Numbered from the stretch's first letter, positions 12,490 through 24,881 are shown. The stretch is DNA of 64,000 nucleotides from Ectocarpus siliculosus (GCA_000310025.1 FN648578.1:1-64000); one strand, 5' to 3'. Translations and numbers: made by a program. The notes: a model not told the origin generated them from the sequence alone.

Positions 12490-13010
12490 ATGTTAAGAAA
12501 AATGGCTTAACTTCCACCAATAATAAGAAAACAGGGCTACGAAACTCGGCTCAATCTCGGCCACAACATAACAAACGCCCCAATAAGAAACCTGATCGTG
12601 TGATACCCTCCAGATAGAAGATGTAACAAACAAGTTGCTGGGAGAGCGTCCGTGTCCAGTAAGAAACGTCCCACTGATGCTCCTGCTGCCATTCTCACTC
12701 CCCCTACCTGGCTCATGGAATATGTTTTGGTAGGGGGGATAAGAGGTCATTTTCGCGGCGCCACCCGCGCCCCAGCGCCGCGGCCGGCTGCGCTATTCCC
12801 ACCAGCCGCTGCTGCTATACTGGTGGTGTGTTGGTTTCTTCGCCAGAAGTAAGAAAACAATAAACTACGAGAATCAGCAGGATGCGATAGCCCAAAGGAA
12901 TAAGAAACCCATTTGAAGAAATTGGGCTGACTTCGGCTGGTCCTTCTGCCCGAGATAATAAGAAATTGAGGCTCGACCCGATTTTGATGTTTCTTATCCC
13001 CGGGCCCGGT
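12490..13010 (+). repeat. Dispersed repeat R4, copy 2
   Basis: Fullest copy of R4. It includes the CCCCTACC/GGTAGGGG inverted pair (about 12702-12738), many scattered TAAGAA lines, the GACTTCGGCTGGTCCTTC line and the right end TTGAGGCTCGACCCGATTT (about 12965). Homologous to 6840-7185 and 22735-22885. No conserved coding frame. Confidence 0.6.
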
Positions 13011-13246
13011 GTGTACCGTGCCCAGCATAAAGATTTCGTCTTGTTAAGTTTACTCCATTTATCTCACTTCCCCATACTAGTGCCTGTTGTGTTGCTCCCT
13101 TGTTGTGCGCCCATTGTATACATTGCGTTGCTCTTTCGCACCGCTATTATAGTATGTGCACTTCTTTTTTCCTTCAACCAAGTCATACCTGCTACTGCAC
13201 ACAGTACTGAGCTATACTGTGTCCAATACATGACACGAGTAGTGTT

Positions 13247-13543
13247 TACACATTGATAGTAGATCTTTAGGACTAACGCGTTCTGATTGGTCGGGCGTTG
13301 TTCGGCGTTGCTTCTGGCGGCCGATTCCTCTTCAGCGCCCTCTCCCCGTTCCGCATTCCAAGCACGCGGCGCAGCCGCGTGCCGCCCAGTTCGCGGCCGC
13401 TAGGCCGTGCTTTGCCCGTGGGTGAGGGTGAGGGTTAGGGTTAGGGTAGATGTGGGGTGAGCAACCTAGCCTTGCTCGCGTGAAGAACCTCGCCTTGCTA
13501 CGTTCAACATCGGTTAGTCCTAAAGAGTTACTATCAATGTGTA
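13247..13543. mobile_element. TA-flanked MITE (Tc1/mariner type)
   Basis: Terminal inverted repeats of about 28 bp, 13249-13276 and 13514-13541, match with only two internal mismatches; both start with CACATTGATAGTA read inward. The element is flanked by TA on each side (13247-13248 and 13542-13543), as expected for Tc1/mariner-class insertion. The interior is about 240 bp, GC-rich, non-coding, and includes a short TTAGGG-like tract at about 13427-13447. No transposase is present, so it would depend on one supplied elsewhere. Confidence 0.75.
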
Positions 13544-13544
13544 A

Positions 13545-15479
13545 CCAAGGCTCATGACACCCAGCTTTGCCTCCTCCTCTCCGCCACCTCACGGAATCAC
13601 AGTTCTTTTCATTTTTAGGTAATATTGATCGCCCGGGTATCGTCGTCGATGCTAATCTCAACGACTATTTCCCACTATCATAACCAATACAGCATTTTCT
13701 TTTTTCGTTCATCACTTTCTTTGCCGTCCCGATCTTACATATTTCACCTATCTACACTCCAAACATATTCTTATTTTCGACACACCCTCTCTTTTTCGTA
13801 CATCATATATTCGCTTGTCGTTCCCAACTAATGTGCGAGGTGATTGTGCCACCAGGTGGCTGTCCCGCCTAATCGGCGGGCGGACGCCGTACCCTAGTTA
13901 CTTAAACTCCGCTGGACAACTTGTAGGTGCGGGTGGCGTTTCATGATGTAGATATGGTAGCTGGCCTCCAGCCCCCCAGTGGCTATGGCGGCGAGAAGGT
14001 GACTGTTAAATGCGGAGACGAACAGAAAGAAACGGACACCTCGCCACCGTGTTCGAAAACGCGCACTGCAAGAACTCTTATTGAACACAACTACTTTAGG
14101 ACACATTACAAATCGAGCAGTTGGCGAAGTTAAGATTGTTTTTCACTGTTGAGGCGTCCCCATGGCATGGTGGATGCTTCACGACAATGGAAAAAAAGTC
14201 GTCAACATAGTGTACGTGTCTGAAGATGTCTGTCGGGTTCGCTAGGGGTCGCCAGGGTTAGGAAGGTTTAATTTGACAGCGCTGACAAGGTGAAATCGCA
14301 GTACATACAGGTACCTGCCTCGAAATATTGCGATTCAAAGAGCAACAGTGAAACAAGCACTACGAACTGAAGAAGAACTCGGATGGGACGAAAACTATCC
14401 ACCGCCGACATCATGAAGGCATCAACTGGACGAGAAACATGTCGACGAAGAAAGAGATGGGTCCAAAGACATGTATGAAATATGACACATCTGTAGGTGC
14501 GATGTGTCTACTAATATTTTGACCACCAACTTGCAAGCAGACACAAAGGGCACGGGCACAATGAGCCCATGCTTGAACAATCCCGCCTAACAATGGACCT
14601 TGTACGCCACTACTTGAGGCAAGGCGGTTTAACTTATGAATGAGCTTTTGCCATTTTCGGGTGAACGATTGATGTTCACCAGGCCAGGCTGAGAATTGTG
14701 CATTACCCCGAGGCCGAGCTGGGGACAAAAATGGGAGAAATTCCACCACAAGTCACAACCTAAATCAAATAGGCATTTTGATGATTGCATCGCTGCATTT
14801 GAAGCGAAATATGGACACCGCCAGGGCATCCGTAGGGGGACCGGGGCGTCCTGGTAGAAAAACATAGGAAAACGGGTACTGCGACGAGGTTGTCCCCGGA
14901 TCACGTAACCCAGCACACCGAAGAATTACACATCAGATCAAGGAAATCGCGGACATTTCTGATAGTTCAAAGGGGGGCCGAATAGTCTACTCGGACATAC
15001 ATGAATAGAGAAAATATACTGTGTCTTCCACGAGAGATGGAAACCATGCATGAGGCACACTCCCAAGGACGGACCGACAAGCCGACATGAACCAGGCAGC
15101 GGACTGCGATTCAACTGCTACCCAAACCCATACTCGTCAACCTCCAGGTACGTGCGCCAGTAGCGTCCGGCAGGCGCAAAGCGAAAATGAAAATGAACAG
15201 AGAGAAGTGACCGGCAACATGCACGCCACGAAACGTTCCTTACACTCTACCACACGCACCCCGAATAAACACACCAGATCTGTGCAAAGCGCTCTCAGTT
15301 GTGTCGTAACACAAAGGGGGAAAGGCGATAGTGTTCAGTCACTCGAACGCCCACGAACCGAAACCAACGTGTGTTTTGCTCCAAACGCACGCTTTAGACG
15401 CAGCACACTCAAACGACGGGTAGCGTACCGAGAACCACCGCGACGAACGGTTGCTATGCTGGTACCATCGTAACCCATT
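13545..15479. other. Intergenic, no gene seen
   Basis: Two minus-strand frames (14629-14916 and 14411-14749) and one plus-strand frame (15087-15473) are open but show no family signature and no convincing splice partners. I leave them unannotated as genes. Confidence 0.4.
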
Positions 15480-16910
15480 CTCGACAATATGCGGGCAGGT
15501 CAGTTTGTGAGCGTCCCATCCTCGGGAACAAATGCATACACAACAAAAACCTACAGGTACGCGAAGAAAACCTGTTACGTTTGTGCAAGCCCACCGATAA
15601 CATTCGCAGGATCCATGAAAATCACTCGGTGTAGACCAGAGCACCGAGAAAGGGTAGGACAGTGGTTAACCTCATTCGGACCTGAACTCCGGACCATACG
15701 GGACAAGTGCACACATGACCGGATGATGATCGCGATCACGAGCAATCCCGGTGACGTTACTCATTCCGATGAATGGTTACCAACGATCACGCAGCAGGAG
15801 GGTCAATTTGTGAGCGTCCCATCATCGCAAACAAAGACATACACCATAAAATTCCAACAGTTACGCGAAGAAAATGTCTTTGAACGTCCCTGCCGGCCCA
15901 CCGATTTCATGCATATGTTCCACGAAACGCACCCAGCGTACAAAATAGCACCAAGAAGGGGAGGACGGTGGTTAAAGCCGTTCGGACCTTAACTCCGGAG
16001 CGTACGGAACAAGTAACAAAATGATAACGAACGACCGGATGATGATCGCGATCACTAGCAAACCCGGTTACATTACTCATTCCGATGAATAGTTGCCAAT
16101 GACGAACACTGCAGGCAGGTCAGTTTGTGAGTGTCCCATCGTCGCGAGCAAGGACATACGCCATAAAATACCAACAGTTACGCAAGACAATATCTTTGAA
16201 CGTCCCTGTCAGCCCACCGATTTCACGCTTAGCATGTACGAAAAGGCACCCAGCGTAGAACAAAGCAACAAGAAGGGGGAGGACGGCGGTTGAAGCCACT
16301 CGGATCTGAACTCCGGGCCATACGAGACATCAAATATGACCGGATGATGATCGCGATCACCAGCAAACCCGGTGACGTAACTCGTTCCGATGAATGGTTG
16401 CTAACGAAGAACGCTGCAGGCAGGTCCATTTGTGAGCGTCACATTGTCGCGAACAAAGACATACACCATTAAATACCAACAGGTACGAGAAACAAAATAT
16501 TCAACGTCTCTGCCAGCCCACCGAAAACACACGCAGGATCCACGAAAAGCACCCAGCGCAAAACAGAGCACTAGGAAGGTGTAGGACGATGGTTGAAGCC
16601 ACTCGGACCTAAACTCCGGACCACACGGGGACAAGCACTAAAATTACCAGATGATTATCGCGATTACGACCAAATCCAGTTACGTTGTTCAACCCGATGA
16701 ATCTTTACGAAAGACGAATGCTGCAGGCAGGTCAAATTGTGAGCGTCCCATCGTCGCGAACAAAACCATACACCATAAAATACCAACAGGTACGCGAAGA
16801 AACTATTTCAACGTCCCTGATCTCGCCCGAAAACACACGTAGGATCCATAAAAATCCCCCGGCGTACACCAGAGCACCAAAAAAGGGGGGGACAACGACA
16901 AGTTGGGTCT
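15480..16910. repeat. 308-bp satellite array, about 4.6 copies
   Basis: The line GTGAGCGTCCCATC or a one-base variant recurs at 15507, 15810, 16127, 16432 and 16739, i.e. spacing 303, 317, 305 and 307 bp. Each unit also contains ACCGGATGATGATCGCGATCA (or near) and a CACCCAGCGTA line in the same order. Units are clearly diverged from one another, so the array is not newly formed. No coding function inferred. Bases 16911-17299 hold nothing I recognise. Confidence 0.85.
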
Positions 16911-17299
16911 TCCGCACAAAGACGACAGCATTGACGCACATGTATTACTACTACTGTGTAGACAATGGCACGGAAACCCCGGGCGGTAGTTGTATGAGGT
17001 ATCTAGGCCCGAGGCTGTTGTTGATGATTCGTTTATCCAATGTGGGAAAAGGTTCAGTGACGCTCTGGAGACACATGGCGTTGTAGGTGGGTTGTTGACT
17101 CGACTACTGTCTCACCAGGCTTCTACAAGTAAAGGTTCATACAGAGTGATATTCCGGTTCCTCCTGGCGGCGGGCCCCATCAGCATTCCGTCGGGCAGGT
17201 GCGATCGAGGGGTCGGCGGTCGTATGCATGTTGGAGTACTTGCTAGGGGACTATTATGCATCCCACTCGGTCGAACTCGGTTCCCGAACGAGTAACTAT

Positions 17300-17580
17300 G
17301 CCCACGTGCCGCGGAAGTTTCCGCACTTCCCGCGGAAAGTCCGAAACATTCCGCGGGAAGCGGAAAACTTCCGCGGAAAGTCTGTAAGGTCCCTCGGAAC
17401 CTTCCGCGGCAAGTTTCCGCCTTCCGCAGAATGTCCCGTGGAACGCGGAAACTTTCCGCGGTACATCCCGGAACTTTCCGCGGAAGGTTCCGCGGGAAGC
17501 GGAAATTCCGCGATACGCTTCCCCCTTCCGCGGGACATTCCGCGGAATGTCCCGCGGGAACTTTGGGCGAAAAGTCCCCC
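17300..17580. repeat. CCGCGG-rich palindromic cluster
   Basis: About eleven CCGCGG sites occur in 280 bp, most inside the longer self-complementary line TTTCCGCGGAAA or close variants, alternating with GCGGAAGC. Because the motif is its own reverse complement, both strands show similar frames rich in Phe-Pro-Arg. Spacing is irregular, so it is not a simple tandem array. A smaller cluster occurs at 8725-8775. Confidence 0.8.
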
Positions 17581-17599
17581 TAAATGTTATATAGTGTTC

Positions 17600-17960
17600 A
17601 TCGTCGTATACGTTGGACCCTTTGCGCTTTCGGAATGCTCCGTTCGTCCTGGCCGAGAATTCCATCTTCATCTTTTCAATTTTCTATGGTCTCTTAGGCA
17701 ACAGCGACGCCATTTCTCACGCGTGCCGCCTTCGTCCTCGGACACTCTGTCTTTGCGAGTAAGCCTTCGGTGTGCCACTTTGAGTATAGGTTGGACCCGT
17801 CGCGCTCTCGGAATGTTCAGTTCGTGCTCACCGAGTATTCCACGTTCATCTTATATTTTCTATCGTCTCTTTGGCAACAGACACGCCAATTCATCCTCGG
17901 ACACTGTCTGCGACTAAACTTTCGGTATGCCATCCTGACTACGGACCCTTCGCGCTTTCG
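17600..17960 (+). repeat. Dispersed repeat R5, copy 2 (internally duplicated)
   Basis: Two related sub-units (about 17625-17790 and 17795-17965) share lines such as CTTTCGGAATG and the GACACT...TTCGGT line with each other and with 8530-8710. It follows the CCGCGG cluster here, while the cluster follows R5 at 8.7 kb. Bases 17961-18511 hold nothing I recognise. Confidence 0.5.
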
Positions 17961-18511
17961 GAATGATTGATTCGTGCTGGCCGACTATCTCATGCTGCTT
18001 TCTTGTTATTTCAGGTTTTTTATCTCGTATAAGCACATGCTTTTCTGGGGCTTATCGTCTTCATTCTTGTGCCATCCTCATATAGGTTTCATTTGTCTTT
18101 ACAGTACATTTCCAATCCTGCTTCTGGCGTATCGGCATGCCAATTGTTTAAATTTCATTCCTTCAACGACAGCCTGCCGTGTTGGTTTGGCTGGGATGTT
18201 CCGTACAATTTCGTTCCATGCCACATCGGACGTCGTTTCATACGAGCGTGGGCTTGCCCCTTCACTTATGGATCTGATCTCCATTTTCGATCTGCAAGTT
18301 GCGTAATGTACCATGATACGTGCGTGTGCAATGGGAGTGGTCTCCGACGGTGCGACAGATAACTCACTTGCGCTTCACGTGCGTCCTCTGCACATGATCA
18401 TACCGACTATTTCTTTCACGAACTTCTACAGTCATCTGTCTCCCCCAAAACCCTCTGGCAGAGTATATATGCTGCTGTGGGTTGCCTTATTTTCATAAAT
18501 CGGCAACATTT

Positions 18512-19017
18512 TGTTGGAATACACAGCACGTAGGTAGGCACCTGAGGAGTATTACCGGAATAGTCTTCGGTAGATTATACACACCTACGGGTTATATGTT
18601 GAACCATAGGAGTATGGTACATCGGACCATTGTCCAGTAGGATATTCTTGGATTGGTTGTAAAGGTCGGATTAACCGACTCTTACCGCGACCGGTACGTT
18701 ACAATAGTCCGTATGTGTGCATCTTTTCGTGACAGCTTGGAGGCTCGCCCCCTGTGGTGCTCGCCCCCTCTCGATCACTCTCCTTATTTTCTTTCTTCTT
18801 CCAAGACCCTTGGCCTCTTCCAACTCCTTCAAGACTCTTGCGAGTCCCTGGACTCCTCTTCTCTTCCTTACCTTTCGGCCACATAAGCGCCAATTCAAAC
18901 CATCAATCTGGTCTACAACACAAGTGTACTTTACAGTCACTCTGTGGGCCTCTGCACACTGTTATTACACAGTGCCACATCCAGGGATGCACCTATCACA
19001 AAGGTTACATCCCAACA
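18512..19017 (+). repeat. Solo copia-type LTR
   Basis: Starts TGTTGGAATA and ends CATCCCAACA, i.e. TG...CA with a 6-bp terminal inversion TGTTGG/CCAACA. It is homologous along its length to the LTR at 29868-30411 but about 38 bp shorter through internal gaps. No partner LTR, no clear PBS and no matching 5-bp target duplication are seen, so it may be a recombined or old solo LTR. Apparent frames of 100-200 residues over this interval are LTR sequence, not genes. Confidence 0.8.
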
Positions 19018-20100
19018 GGGAGCCTCGAGCTCTACATACCAACACATTTGTCTACCATTTTTCTCTGCTTTGCTTACAGACAAACGTGCCGCAATATAAT
19101 AAAAGTCTGTTGTCGAAGACCGAATAAACTGCAGATTATTGTGCACGGAAGAATTCCGAACATCTCCCAGATCTACGGTTGTATTTGGGTTCTTGTTGTG
19201 CCGCCCCGGAGGCGTGTTGGTTGGGTTGTCTTGGTTTGGTTTTCTGGGGTCTTACACAAAGAAACGTCTCACGGAGTTCTCAATCTGCTGCCTCGCTGCT
19301 CCTGCATGAAGAGTTTGATAGACGCGTGTCTGCTGGACCAAAGGGCCACGTGATGAGGAATGCACAGTGTGTAAGGAGGGCAGCAGCTAGCTACATCGAA
19401 GTTTGGACCCGTAGCTAGCAGAAATTCGTAGCTTTTCTCGAGGGGCTGCGGGACGAGGGCAGGATGATGATGGAGCACGCTTGGCTGGAGCGCCCAGCCG
19501 AGGAACTACAAGGGGACTACTGCCTACTCTGGGGGCCTAACAACCCGCGTGGCATGTGGTTTCGTGTCAAATCTCATCAAGGGTTGGCCAATCACACCTC
19601 ATCCACGGCCATCGTTTTCATCAATAGACCGCAGCGCCGTCACCGTGTCACGTTGCGCGCGGTGCAACTCCGTGATGTGCTATTCTGGAGGTATGCGTAG
19701 GAGGCCGCCTCATGAGATCACGCAGTTCGCCCAGTCTGCTCGACAGCGTTCTGCTGTGTGCTCCCATTTGTACTTCTCGGCTGCCTCCGCCAACGTTCGG
19801 TTTCTGCAACCGAGCGGCAGGCGAACAGCGATCGAGGTGTACTGCTGTGCCTACATGTATACATACATCCTCATCATGAGGCCACCTGTACGGGGGTGCT
19901 GGTATTCGGTTATCTATGCGTAATTATGCGTAACCGTCTCCTCCACCCAACGCGCTACACGTGTAGAACCAACGCACTACACATGATTGAACTCCCGTGT
20001 GGAATGTACTGTAGGTACGCCATGAAAACGACAAATATATACACGGGTTGTGGGCGCGGCTGATGATGCATAATACCACCCCCCATATCTCCCCTGCAAA
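19018..20100. other. Intergenic, no gene seen
   Basis: Bases following the solo LTR do not match the internal region of the element at 27.7 kb beyond the first dozen bases. No coding family recognised. Confidence 0.4.
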
Positions 20101-20375
20101 GCATATCGCATGCAGGCGAAATAATGTCGCTCGAACGGTCGCATGCAGGCGAATTAATGTCGCTCGAACGGTGCCCTGCTACTGAGTCGGCGGCTGGCTT
20201 CGACCGTTGCTACCCACCTCAGCAGGTAGTCGGATCCGGGGTGGACAATGAATAACAGCAATGTCAAACAACAGTAAATTGTCGCTCGAACGGTTCCCTG
20301 CGCTGAGCTCGGGGCTGGCTTCGGCCGTTGCCGCCACCTCAGTAGGTAATCGGATCCGGGGTGGACAATGCAACT
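20100..20375. repeat. Short tandem repeats, two nested units
   Basis: A 34-bp unit containing GTCGCTCGAACGGT and GCATGCAGGCGAA recurs at 20118-20170, and a longer unit (about 118 bp: GTCGCTCGAACGGT through CGGATCCGGGGTGGACAATG) occurs at about 20159-20250 and 20278-20370. The two long units differ at a handful of positions. Confidence 0.75.
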
Positions 20376-21290
20376 TGTCCCGGCTACGTTCGGATGCCCA
20401 CGAGATTTGGAAACCCGGGCTGCACGATAGCGCAACCCTGTCGCTTTCCTTCTGTTGTTTCCTTTTCTTTTTCTGCCTCGTGCTTTTCGTCATGCTTCCC
20501 CATGTTGTGAGATATCCCAGGCATCATGCGAATCATTTCTTGGGAACCTCAAAGATACAGCGGGAAGCAAGCCATGCCATGAAACCACCATACGGGGCGG
20601 GGCCCATGGCGATCAAGAAGGGTAAGGCAAACGATACTTACCCTTCATTGTGCACCACAGCTGACTATATCGGTACTGCACGCCACCGCCGAGTGACAGA
20701 CTAGGGTCTCTCTGAGCTAGCCGTTGTGCTTCTTGGTGGAGGAACTCTTTGGGTCCTCCGATTTGGTGGTTTTCTAGGCGGAGGGTCGCGTCACGAAGGC
20801 CAACGGCTAAGCTGTGCCGTCCGGTTTCGCGGTCAAATTGGTTGAAGGGTGCGTATCGTATAGTTCTGTGTTGATAATGTAAGCGTAATGCACGACATCG
20901 GACGACGCGACGGGTTGTACTGTTGTATCCCGAAGCAGATATCGCACGACTTCGAATTGGGTGTTTTCTGAATGGTAGTGCGTACCATTGGGAGGCTCAA
21001 TCGTCCGAGACTGTTACTGTGCAACAGTTTCGTCCCATCTAGCAGTACTCGGAGGGAGATTTTGGGCTTTAGTAGCAGAGACACGTTAGGATACCGCAGA
21101 GGCTTTGCGCCTTGCGGCACGTGTGGTACGGGGGACGTCTCCCTCCGTAGGCCACAGAAATATTTATCAAGGCAATTCGAAAGAAAACAATAAACTACCT
21201 CGCTCTCGTACTCAACCCCGATTCTCACCACCGGCGGCTGCACTTCAGATCACATACGAAGACCACACACCATAGAAGCGAACTCTATTC
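20376..21290. other. Unresolved; small hairpin and an open minus frame
   Basis: Bases 20714-20813 have imperfectly inverted ends (AGCTAGCCGTTG and CCAACGGCTAAGCT), about 100 bp in all. A 136-residue minus-strand frame covers 20833-21243; it has no recognisable domain, starts without an ATG context I trust, and lacks obvious partner exons, so I do not call it a gene. Confidence 0.35.
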
Positions 21291-21389
21291 AGCTACAACG
21301 TCTCGCTGAGGGGGTGGGCAGCACATGGGAGAGGGGGAAGAGAGAGAGAACATCTATTTGCTTGGTGTATCTCCCTTAGTCTTTTTATT

Positions 21390-22010
21390 CGCCCCCCCGT
21401 GTTTGCCATTGGGGTTGGGTTTTCGTCGCTTGGCAACGACGTTGTAATACAAGCCCCCCTCTCGGTGTTCGCCATCGGGATTAGGTTCTCGTTACTTGGC
21501 AACGACGTTGTAAAACAAGCCAATTCACTTCGTGAACTCGGCAACCAGGTTACCGTTTGTCTTTTTTTTTCACCTCTTTTTTTTTTTGCGGTAACCATAA
21601 TGGTGGTCGAGTAGATCATGTTGTGCGGGGTCGAGAACCCTCACTCCGCGCAAGGGAGATGATCGCACCACGTTGTGTTAAAATGGTATAGCATCCTCGA
21701 GGCAGTTACACAGCAGTGCTTATAACTGTCTCGGAAGTGAAAGCACCAGAAAAAAGGTTAAGTCATAGACAGCTGTCATCCGTACGCAAGGAAGTAAGCA
21801 CAAGATGCCGAACACCCTTAGCAGGATGCAGCTCACCCTTCATGTGACTCGCCGAATACCTCACGGCGCTTCGCGCTTGGTGATGTGAGAGCCTGGTCTG
21901 GTGAGAACCCGGCGTGCTCCGTCCCGGCTTTGTAGGGATGCGAGGTCAACGGTCTAACGACTACGGCATGCACGACTATGAGTCCGCCCCCCCCCCCCCC
22001 CCCCCAGTAA
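21390..22010 (-). repeat. Dispersed repeat R3, inverted copy
   Basis: Reverse-complement partner of 33686-34290. Shared lines include CCGTCCCGGCTTTGTAGGGA, GTGGTCGAGTAGATCATG and two internal tandem units of about 66 bp around GGCAACGACGTTGTAAAACA. The copy ends in a long C-run (about 21986-22006), matching a G-run at the equivalent end of the other copy. Non-coding as far as I can tell. Confidence 0.85.
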
Positions 22011-22734
22011 CCCCTTGTTTCTTATACCTATACATTAAAATAATTTTGGGGTCGCCCCCCTGTTTTCTTTTTCAGACGTTTATGGGGACAAAATCTTGTT
22101 AAAAATTTTTGACCGTGGCCCAAATTTGCCAGTTTTACGATTTTTGGGAGCAAAATCTTCTGATATATCTTGGCTAAGATTTCTCGAGGCCCGAAATCTG
22201 CCCTTTCGAACAAATCTTGACCCAAGATCTGTCGAAACGAGCATTCCGACAAATTCTTGAGGCGGCGTAACAAATCTTGCCTGGGTACGGCGCGATCACC
22301 GAAGGTCAGTCAACCTAATCGTCCGTAACGCCGTGAAATCTGCACGTGGCACACTCGCAAGGGTCTCTAACGCACCCTGGCGTCACTGTGTCAGCGCCAA
22401 GGGCGCCGACAGCGAACGAAAACGACCAAGGCGCGCGAAAAAAATGCGTATTTGCCCTAGCTCGTTCCACGTGCGTCATCACCAGTCTGTCGACGGACCG
22501 TTCAAAGAGTACTCTATTTTCAAGTAGAAAAATAGAGGAGGCGGAACGTTTTGCCAACACAGCTCTGTCGTGTGCGACGCTTCTATCTCTTCATCGAATC
22601 ACCCCACACCCAATCCGTTTGCACCCGAGCCAGATCCGTGAGTGCAGATGGCAGCGCCGGAGGTTTGACCTCGGTACGCCTGCTACATAGTGAGATACGT
22701 GCACGGGTGTCATCGGCTTCGGGTTGATGCACTT
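22011..22734. other. Intergenic, no gene seen
   Basis: The first part (22075-22280) repeats CAAATCTTG-like lines about every 35-45 bases and reads open and Lys/Leu-rich on the minus strand, which I attribute to the repeat. Nothing else is recognised. Confidence 0.35.
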
Positions 22735-22885
22735 TCTTGTCAGTATATAGATAAAATGATAAGAAATTCAGCAGGAGGGTGTAGAAAAAAATAAGAAACT
22801 TGACAAAAGAAATAGGACAACGCACCACCATGAGAATTTGAGGCTGGACCGCAAATTCGTGTTTCTTAAAAAGCGGGCGCTAAGT
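22735..22885 (+). repeat. Dispersed repeat R4, copy 3 (right end only)
   Basis: Contains the TAAGAAA lines and the right-end line TTTGAGGCTGGACCG followed by TGTTTCTTA, as in R4 copies 1 and 2. Bases 22886-24600 contain no gene or repeat that I recognise. Confidence 0.5.
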
Positions 22886-24881
22886 GTAGGGTGGCGTCCA
22901 TTCTAATTTCTCAATTGTGTGCTGCATTTCCCAGGTGGCCTTCGGTTCAACAAGGTAAAGAAGCCCCCACCGCCGTGCGTACACGCCAAATTGTTCGTGT
23001 ATACCTGCCAAAGCTTGCCAGCTGAAGCTCGCGTACGCAAATTGAAATATGCTGAACCGAGACGCCATCCAGGGATCAACACGCGGAAGCAGGGAGTAAA
23101 ACGTGTTGACGTGTGCGTACGATACGTGCCAAACTGTGTGTTTTTTCAATGGTGCAAACCTTCCCCCCCACAATATATTCCTCTACACCTCCAAGCACAA
23201 CAATATATTCACACGACGGCTACCAGACTGTCTTGTTGAGCCTGCTACCCACAGCAGAGATATCGCTGTGTGCCGCTTGGCTAACCGTAGCAATATACTT
23301 AGCTTCGACTGAAACGCTAGGATTCATGAATAACGTATCTTACATAGATAGAGATTGATTCGTTGTATCACATTAGACTGAACTCGGACTCAATATTTCT
23401 CCAGATCAAGGAAACAATTTTTGGGCTAAGCCATCGTTCTGAGGATAGTTCCTGACAGTCTCGTCAGAACCCACGACATGGAAAAAAATCTCCGGAATAA
23501 GAGCGAAGGGAGGCTATGTTTTTTGGAAAATTGTTCACGATTTTCGATTTAGCAACATATTGGACATACCATATCAGGCACCACCCACACGCACACACAA
23601 CAGTCCGCGCGGCCAAAGAGAGTGTCAGCGCCCAGCCAAAAGGCCCTGGAGTTGGCGCGAGGGGGAGGCTGCACGGCAGAAAGCCAAGCTGTTGTGTGCG
23701 CGACTTTAGGTCAGCAACACGCACCCGTCACACACAAGTTGAGGCAAGGGGGAAGGAGAGCGCCGGACCTGCGGAGACAACGACGACCGACGACGTAAAG
23801 GTGGTGGCAGCACCGTCAGCAAAGAAGAAGAGCAGACAGGAAGAAGAGCACGCAGTGGCTTCCTGGTGAAGACGGACGCGTCCTTTCCCGCGCAAGAAGA
23901 TTATGCTGTTGTATTCTTGCCTCTTTCCTAGATCATTCAATGTAAGTTTGGATTTGGTTGGGTGAGGCCTCCTGCACCGGCCTGTGGTCCCGCCCATCCT
24001 GTTGACTGTCTGATCTACCATATATTGCTTTGACCACACAAGCCTCTAAGGTAGGTCTCTCCCCACCCAAACATTCTTACTTCCGCGGCGCGCACACGCA
24101 GAAAATCAAATGTATGCGTCGCCGGCCGACAATCGGCAATGTGTTTTTCCAAGCGTAGTGCTCGCTACGGCTCGTCTTGGAACCTGCCATTCCTACACTA
24201 GTAGGCGCCAAGTGCGACGCTCTCGGTACGCCGCCCGGCAAATTATTCATCATAATTACGATCGCAGGTCCACCCAGCAACTGTGCCACACAACCCCCGT
24301 CCCGAAAGGAATGCATCGTGTAATAGGTGTGGCAGCCCGTGACGTCCGCGCCCGCAACAACGGCGTCTACGGAGTCACGAAGGGTCTTACCAAACTGGAA
24401 ATTGAAATAAAGATCCTCCCCCGCTGGCAGCCGCAGAATCTGCGATCCCTTCGTGAAGGAGAGGTCGTCGTGGCCGCGGACGCCAACAAGAACAAAGCGA
24501 CATCCCTGGTATGCTCAATGCGTACCACCAAAGGCGAGGCAATTTGTGCCCGAAAGCGCATGTCCCTCAACAATTCGAAGAGGGCATGCGGCAACATAGC
24601 CTCTGCGTGATTGAGAAAGCTTGTGTTCCTTCCCCGAAAACATGACGTAGAAGTCTACGAGACGACTACGACACGGGTTGCCCGACCGCGCGACAGGATC
24701 CCGGCTGCCGTCTTGACCCAACTGCTTTTGGATCGCCACCTTCAACTTGGACTCGATTCGTTTCTGCATAGACGCGGACGCGTACTGTTAACGCATAGCG
24801 AAACTAGAATGCATGCGCGGCCATGTTTCGTACCGAGTATATACGCCACAGCACGCTCTGTCGTGCACCCACTTGGTGCCT

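Noticed and set aside
13425-13450. TTAGGG repeats as a chromosome end
   Set aside because: Only a few units, internal to a MITE and flanked by ordinary sequence on both sides.
14411-14916. Two overlapping minus-strand frames as a retroelement fragment
   Set aside because: No catalytic line of RT, RNase H or integrase could be found, and the two frames are out of register.
15087-15473. 128-residue plus frame before the satellite
   Set aside because: Low-complexity polar composition, no domain, and adjacent to non-coding satellite.
18754-19353. 199-residue plus frame, and similar frames at 27442-27662 and 30104-30523
   Set aside because: They translate the copia-type LTR, are present in all its copies and have no domain.
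20833-21243. 136-residue minus frame as a gene
   Set aside because: No domain, no convincing start or splice partner; kept only as an unresolved interval.
22028-22273. 81-residue basic minus frame
   Set aside because: Its Lys/Leu pattern follows the repeated CAAATCTTG words; no family match.
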